In this document: positions 59,685 to 64,000 of the stretch, piece by piece
How the letters are laid out: the number at the start of each line of letters is the position of its first letter
Numbering within the stretch: position 1 is the stretch's first letter
Source of the DNA: Voacanga thouarsii
Lineage: Eukaryota; Streptophyta; Magnoliopsida; Gentianales; Apocynaceae
Direction of reading: 5' to 3'
DNA length: 64,000 nucleotides
Assembly: GCA_026120185.1 (NCBI GenBank)
Contig: JANUWF010001660.1
Coordinates: forward strand, 107,001-171,000
The notes under the pieces: model-generated
What the model was told of the DNA's origin: nothing
Databases searched by the model: none
The model's input: the letters and a program-made list of their open reading frames with translations, nothing else
Program-made: the position numbers and the translations under genes

Positions 59685-60466
59685 AAAGATCTGGACACTC
59701 CTTTTTCCAATGTCCCTTCTTCCTACATTGGAAGCATTTACCCTTGGGTTTATCTTTGGGTTGGGACTTGGGTTGTTGTATTGCATTACCCTTCTTTTTT
59801 TTGAATTTTTTCGGCTTGGGCCCAGTTCTTAAAAAAAAAAGCTATCATAGCCCTTGCTTATGGCTTCATGACCTTTTCTGCCACCTGGAGCTCTTTCATC
59901 AACTCAGTTAAACTTATGTTGAACTTGTCATGTTATAATTTAATTTAAACTGAGTAAAAGAGCTCGATAGTGATTCGAGAACCATGTCCACTTGGCTCCC
60001 GGGGGTCAATGACAGCTCCCAAGGCCTTCATTTCCTCGAAGGCAGTAGTCATTTTGAGCATGTGCTCTCTAATTGATGCTTCCTCAGTCATCTTGGTGTT
60101 AATGATTGTTTGAAGAGCCGCCTACCTTGCGGGCCGAATCTTGTCTGTCATTATTATGGCTAGTGATGTACTGATATCGTATGCAGTTGCCATGTACTCA
60201 TGTTTGGATTGGAGCACATTTGACATGGAGGCTAACATGTAGCATCGTGCCATCTCATCTGCCTTTTTCCATGCCTTCTCAGCCTCACACTCCTCATCAG
60301 TGGAACCTTCCCCGATCACAGGACAAGTCTCATAAATGACATACTTATACTCCTCCGCTGTGAGTATTATGTCCAGGTTCCTTTTTCAGTCCACATAGTT
60401 AGGACATGTTAGCTTATTCTCACGAAGAATAACGGCTAAGGGACCGAAAGAACCTCCACCAATCAT
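59685..60466 (-). pseudogene. Copia A gag
   Basis: ATG at 60466 (MIGGGSFGPLAVILRENKL), then NLDIILTAEEYKYVIYETCP and KAWKKADEMARCYMLASMSN, the UBN2-type capsid region, to about 59900. A zinc knuckle CFQCRKKGHWKKEC lies at about 59741-59700 with all four ligands. Only a few stops (near 60390, 60121, 59945), so this is the best preserved gag in the window. Its leader and primer site lie to the right. Confidence 0.9.
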
Positions 60467-61650
60467 TTTTGAAATTTGAAAAATAATAGAAATTCTCATA
60501 TTTGTGAAAATAAAATAATTTTGTACATTTTATCCTTATATTAAACTGATAATAGCTAACCCCATCATTGTTATCTTTAACATGATTAATTTAGCTCTTA
60601 GAAAAACTGACATAACTTCTTGAGAAGATTAACAGTTTTCTAAGCTAAGTGTGTTGACCACCACAAATTAATTTTCCTTCTAGGTAATAATCTAGAAGAT
60701 AACTCCAACGAGAGGATGGTTGTTTCTTCCCATTTCCTATGGACATGCCTCGCACTATAATCTGCAACGCGGGCTAGCCAATCATAGTACGTGTCCCGAG
60801 TTATTAATTATATCCTTCCATTAGTTCTAGATCCTTGTGGTATCTCCATTCTAGTTCACTCCCAAGGTGACACGAGGAAACCCACTATATCTAATGAGAA
60901 TCGTGATGGAAGTCGTGGGGTCATTGGAACCCACCTCCTACTTAGTTTTTTAAATAAGGGTTTTTTTGAAAAAATATCATTTGAAAATTTTCAATTAAGT
61001 TCTCTTTTAACTTAAAAATAAAATATCTAAATCTATAAAAATTTCTATTTCAAGGTTTATAGCCTTTGAAAAATTTTCCTCATGGATAAATTTTATTTAA
61101 GTTAAGAACTTAATAATTTCAGAAAATTTTCCATTTAAAACCTTCTAGAGATTTTAATCTCAAATGTTTATTTGACAAAAATAATTTTCCTTTGCTAAAA
61201 TAAATTAAAATGGTTTTCCATTTTAACTTACAAAAGTTTATAAATCCAAAATATTTTCTACGTCAAGGATAAAAACCTTTAAGAAAATAATCAAGGATTA
61301 ACTTTTGTTTAAGTTAAAATTAACCATTTTATTAAAGAAAAATATTTTTCATGTCAAATAATATTTTTGAAAGACTTTGGCCTTTGAGAAAACGTGCACA
61401 TAGGAATTAAATTAAGCAACATACTAGAAAACTGTAAATGTTTTCATGCTTTTCTATTTTTTAAACCCAAATCCCCAAATTATAGAATTAAACACATTAA
61501 TTAAATTAATTAATGGTCTTATTTAATCCTAAAAATCTTTTACTATTATTTTTCATGCAAAATATTCAAAGAATATTAACTATTGCAAAAATAATAACTT
61601 TTTCTGGTATAGGACCAAAAACCCAAAAGAAATAGCCTAAAAGTAACAAG

Positions 61651-61700
<50 letters not shown>

Positions 61701-62332
61701 CCCTTTGGTCTTGTGCACCTGCAACACTAGATCATAGCCCATGGGAAGACATGGACCATGGACCACAGGTTGATGCTCGCAACTCATGGACACCATGGGC
61801 TGCCCTAGAATCGGTCACTATTGTGACCGCATCCTGGCATCCTGCCCAGGATGCAAGATCAATCCATCGAGCTGAGGGTCGGCCCGGTGCGTGTTGCAGC
61901 CTTTGAGTCGCGGCTTGGTTGAGATGCCCCTCAGCTCCTCTCATACTGAGCCGCTGTTGGTCGGCTCAGCTCGGCTCAAGCTGGTGGCTTAATGGCTCGG
62001 TGCTTCTTCTTCCTCTTTTTTTCTGCTATTTTTTCTACAAATTTTTCCCAAAATGCTTCTGCAACTCTTTTTGCGATCATAACAGGTGGTTTTCTTGTTA
62101 CAGATTCTCATTAAAAACAAAAACCACATCCGCCAATACCCTTTAAAATTAGGTTTACATGATTGCTATGCGAAAACACTAAAGTTTACAAAGCTTCCTG
62201 AACCATAACTGTGAGGCATACAGAGATCTATCCCATACCAAAATAGCAAAAGATCACAAGCTTTAATCACACGATTAACTTGCCAATTTTATTAACTAGC
62301 ATACATTTTTCTTAAGCCATACAAAGCTTAAT
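60467..62332 (-). other. Copia A 5' leader
   Basis: About 1.87 kb, noncoding. AT-rich near gag; a GC-rich section with repeated GGCTC/GAGCC words at 61740-62010; and an (AT)n microsatellite at 61653-61699. Shares long stretches with 37377-38298 and, near the primer site, with 26000-26278. Frames at 60791, 61566, 61732 and 61919 show no domain. Confidence 0.75.
61653..61699 (+). repeat. (AT)n microsatellite, about 23 units
   Basis: Uninterrupted AT dinucleotides in the copia A leader, absent from the related leader at 37377-38298. Confidence 0.97.
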
Positions 62333-62344
62333 GCTCTGAAACCA
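62333..62344 (-). promoter_or_regulatory. Copia A primer-binding site
   Basis: Minus-strand TGGTTTCAGAGC, one change from the initiator-Met tRNA complement TGGTATCAGAGC, two bases from the LTR end. Confidence 0.8.
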
Positions 62345-62346
62345 AT

Positions 62347-64000
62347 TGAAGCTATAAAAACATAACAGAAGCCATACAAATCGCCAAACAGTGGTGGAAA
62401 ACAAAACACAGAACACAGCGGAAGAAAGGAAAAATCAATACCTCTGTGCTTTGTTATTCTCTTTAGCTATAAAGAATGTGGTTAGACCACAAGAATAGCT
62501 TCTCTGTGTGATGATGTTTTCGGGATTGTTGAAGCCTCTTGTTGAAATCCTGCAATCTGCCTACTTCTCCTTGCTTGCATGAATGCCAAAGCTTTTGAGA
62601 GCTCAGAATATTCCACCGCCTAAAAAATTTTTGGTGAAACAATTTAGGCGAGAAAATTAACTATCTCAAACACTTCTTGATTTCTTGTTATTAATTAACA
62701 AGACCAAGAAAGGGAAGGAAAACAAGAACAAAAGAAAAGAAGAAGAAAACTAAAGGCTTTGTTTTTTTCTGTGTGTTCTTTGTGAAGAGAATGGAACATG
62801 GCTTTTCTATATCCAGATAACTTATCACTAGTGTTTTGATATTTCAAAACACCTAAAAGCTACCAATAGAAGAGGTTTAGCTTAGCCTAAACTCTTCGAT
62901 TCTGTGAAAAAAAAAAAAAAACCCTTTTGGTCTAGGCTATTAGGCCATTAATTATTTTATTATTTTCCTTGGAACTAATGAACCAAAAATAATAATAAAC
63001 ATTAATTAATAATTTTTGGGCTTATAAAATTAACCTAATAAATAATTAATGAGCCCAAATAAAATAAAATAATTATTTAAGCCTTTTTATCTAGTTTAGG
63101 CCCCGATTAATTTTTCCAATTATTCAGTCTGGTCGTAAGCCTTAAATAATTAATTAACCAATTAAACTAGATAATATATTACATTTATTTATCTTATTAT
63201 CTTATTTTATTTCATTCTAAAAAATAAATTAGACTTCCTGAATAAAATAAAATCCTTTTAATTGAGGCCATTTCCTTGACCTAAAATTAATTAGGACTTA
63301 CGGGCTATTCCGACCTAAAATCCTTTTTATTGCCATGGCTACTAAAATTATCAAAATACCCCTGCTATATAAAGAGTTGTATTTTATATTTTAAATATTT
63401 TCTAATTTCACCATAAGAAAATATTAACCCCAAGGACAATGCTGCGTTAGCTATGTCTTCGACCTACAGGTAAAATAACTAAAATACCACTTTACACACC
63501 ACCATGCATTTAGAGAGGAAAAAGTATACTAATACCTCTCTAAAAAACATCTACCATCCAAGGCTTCTAATCTAATGATCCACGGCTTCTTGGAATATTT
63601 TCACTTTCCAAGTGAGTTATCTTAAAGCAAATATCCAAGGCATGTTTCCTAGGGCCTTAGATAATTAGATCATTCGGACAACGACAATGGGAGATATAGT
63701 GTAGAAACTATCTTGTATAAGTCTTTCTTAACTAACTAGTTACATATACCCAATATATAAGTATATTGCTCCTACTGAAGAACCTCAACTATAGTATATC
63801 AAAGTATACATTCCAACTTCGTCAGACCACCAACTTATACTCAAACCATAGAGTACAAGTCCACACTATAGCAGTAGTAGTTTAGATTTCTATCACATAG
63901 TACTTTTAGAAACCACTACTACAGGTCTAGTTCTAGATACTCGAAATACGCTTGTACTATGAAATGAAAAGACTACTCATTGGCTAAAGGTAAGTCATTC
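62347..64000 (-). mobile_element. Copia A 5' LTR (continues past the window)
   Basis: Starts TGAAGCTATAAAAAC on the plus strand and aligns with 48258-48397 plus 53102-54600. The uninterrupted sequence here (GTGGTTAGACCACAAG near 62469-62484) shows the empty site of gypsy-2. The LTR start and target duplication lie beyond 64000. Confidence 0.92.

Overview
The window is plant nuclear heterochromatin, almost certainly from an angiosperm. Nearly all of it consists of nested, decayed LTR retrotransposons plus a rearranged cluster of endogenous pararetrovirus (Caulimoviridae-like) sequence. I see no intact host gene, rRNA, functional tRNA, CRISPR array or bacterial-type operon. Reading frames are short (longest about 210 codons) and most retroelement domains carry stops or frameshifts. 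The evidence for a plant is the element types: a CACTA/En-Spm Transposase_24-like gene, Ty1/copia and Ty3/gypsy pol domains, Athila-like LTRs, initiator-Met tRNA primer sites (TGGTATCAGAGCC), and AT-rich noncoding DNA. Homology statements rest on recalled family motifs and on comparing copies inside the window; no database search was run.

Layout. 1-1518: fragment of a CACTA transposon gene with recognisable exons and introns. 1519-about 4740: 5'-truncated gypsy element (gypsy-1: RT end, RNase H, integrase, LTR). About 4740-7778: 3' noncoding part and 3' LTR of an Athila-like element. 7779-16980: minus-strand copia (family B', split by a 1843-bp solo Athila-like LTR with target duplication GTCAG) whose gag-protease block lies in the opposite orientation between perfect 25-bp direct repeats. 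16981-about 25990: endogenous pararetrovirus cluster made of one minus-strand segment joined head-to-head at about 19275 to several plus-strand partial copies, with an internal tandem duplication. About 26000-27850: 5' leader and LTR of a minus-strand copia of family A. 27850-28470: unassigned, with a tRNA-like sequence.

28471-64000 is a nest. A minus-strand Sirevirus-like copia (family C) is the host: its 3' LTR (28471-29532) and 3' noncoding DNA (29533-30692) are separated from an extra downstream ORF (42870-44523), pol (45063-47890) and gag end by a complete-length copia B (30693-42858, LTRs 1654 and 1655 bp). Copia B's RNase H is split by a family A leader+LTR fragment (37367-40780), which itself contains a 667-bp solo Athila-like LTR (target duplication TCATG). 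Family C is cut at 48257 by a copia A (48258 to beyond 64000, minus strand). The 3' LTR of A is split by a pol-deleted gypsy (gypsy-2, 48398-53096, target duplication TTGGA), and its pol is split by a solo LTR of family B (56634-58330).

These elements do not form a working pathway; the informative content is the order of insertion, the target-site duplications, the broken catalytic motifs and a few structural oddities: the inverted gag block, the fold-back end of gypsy-2, GC-rich words shared among unrelated LTRs, the pararetroviral junctions, and the possible third ORF of the Sirevirus-like element.
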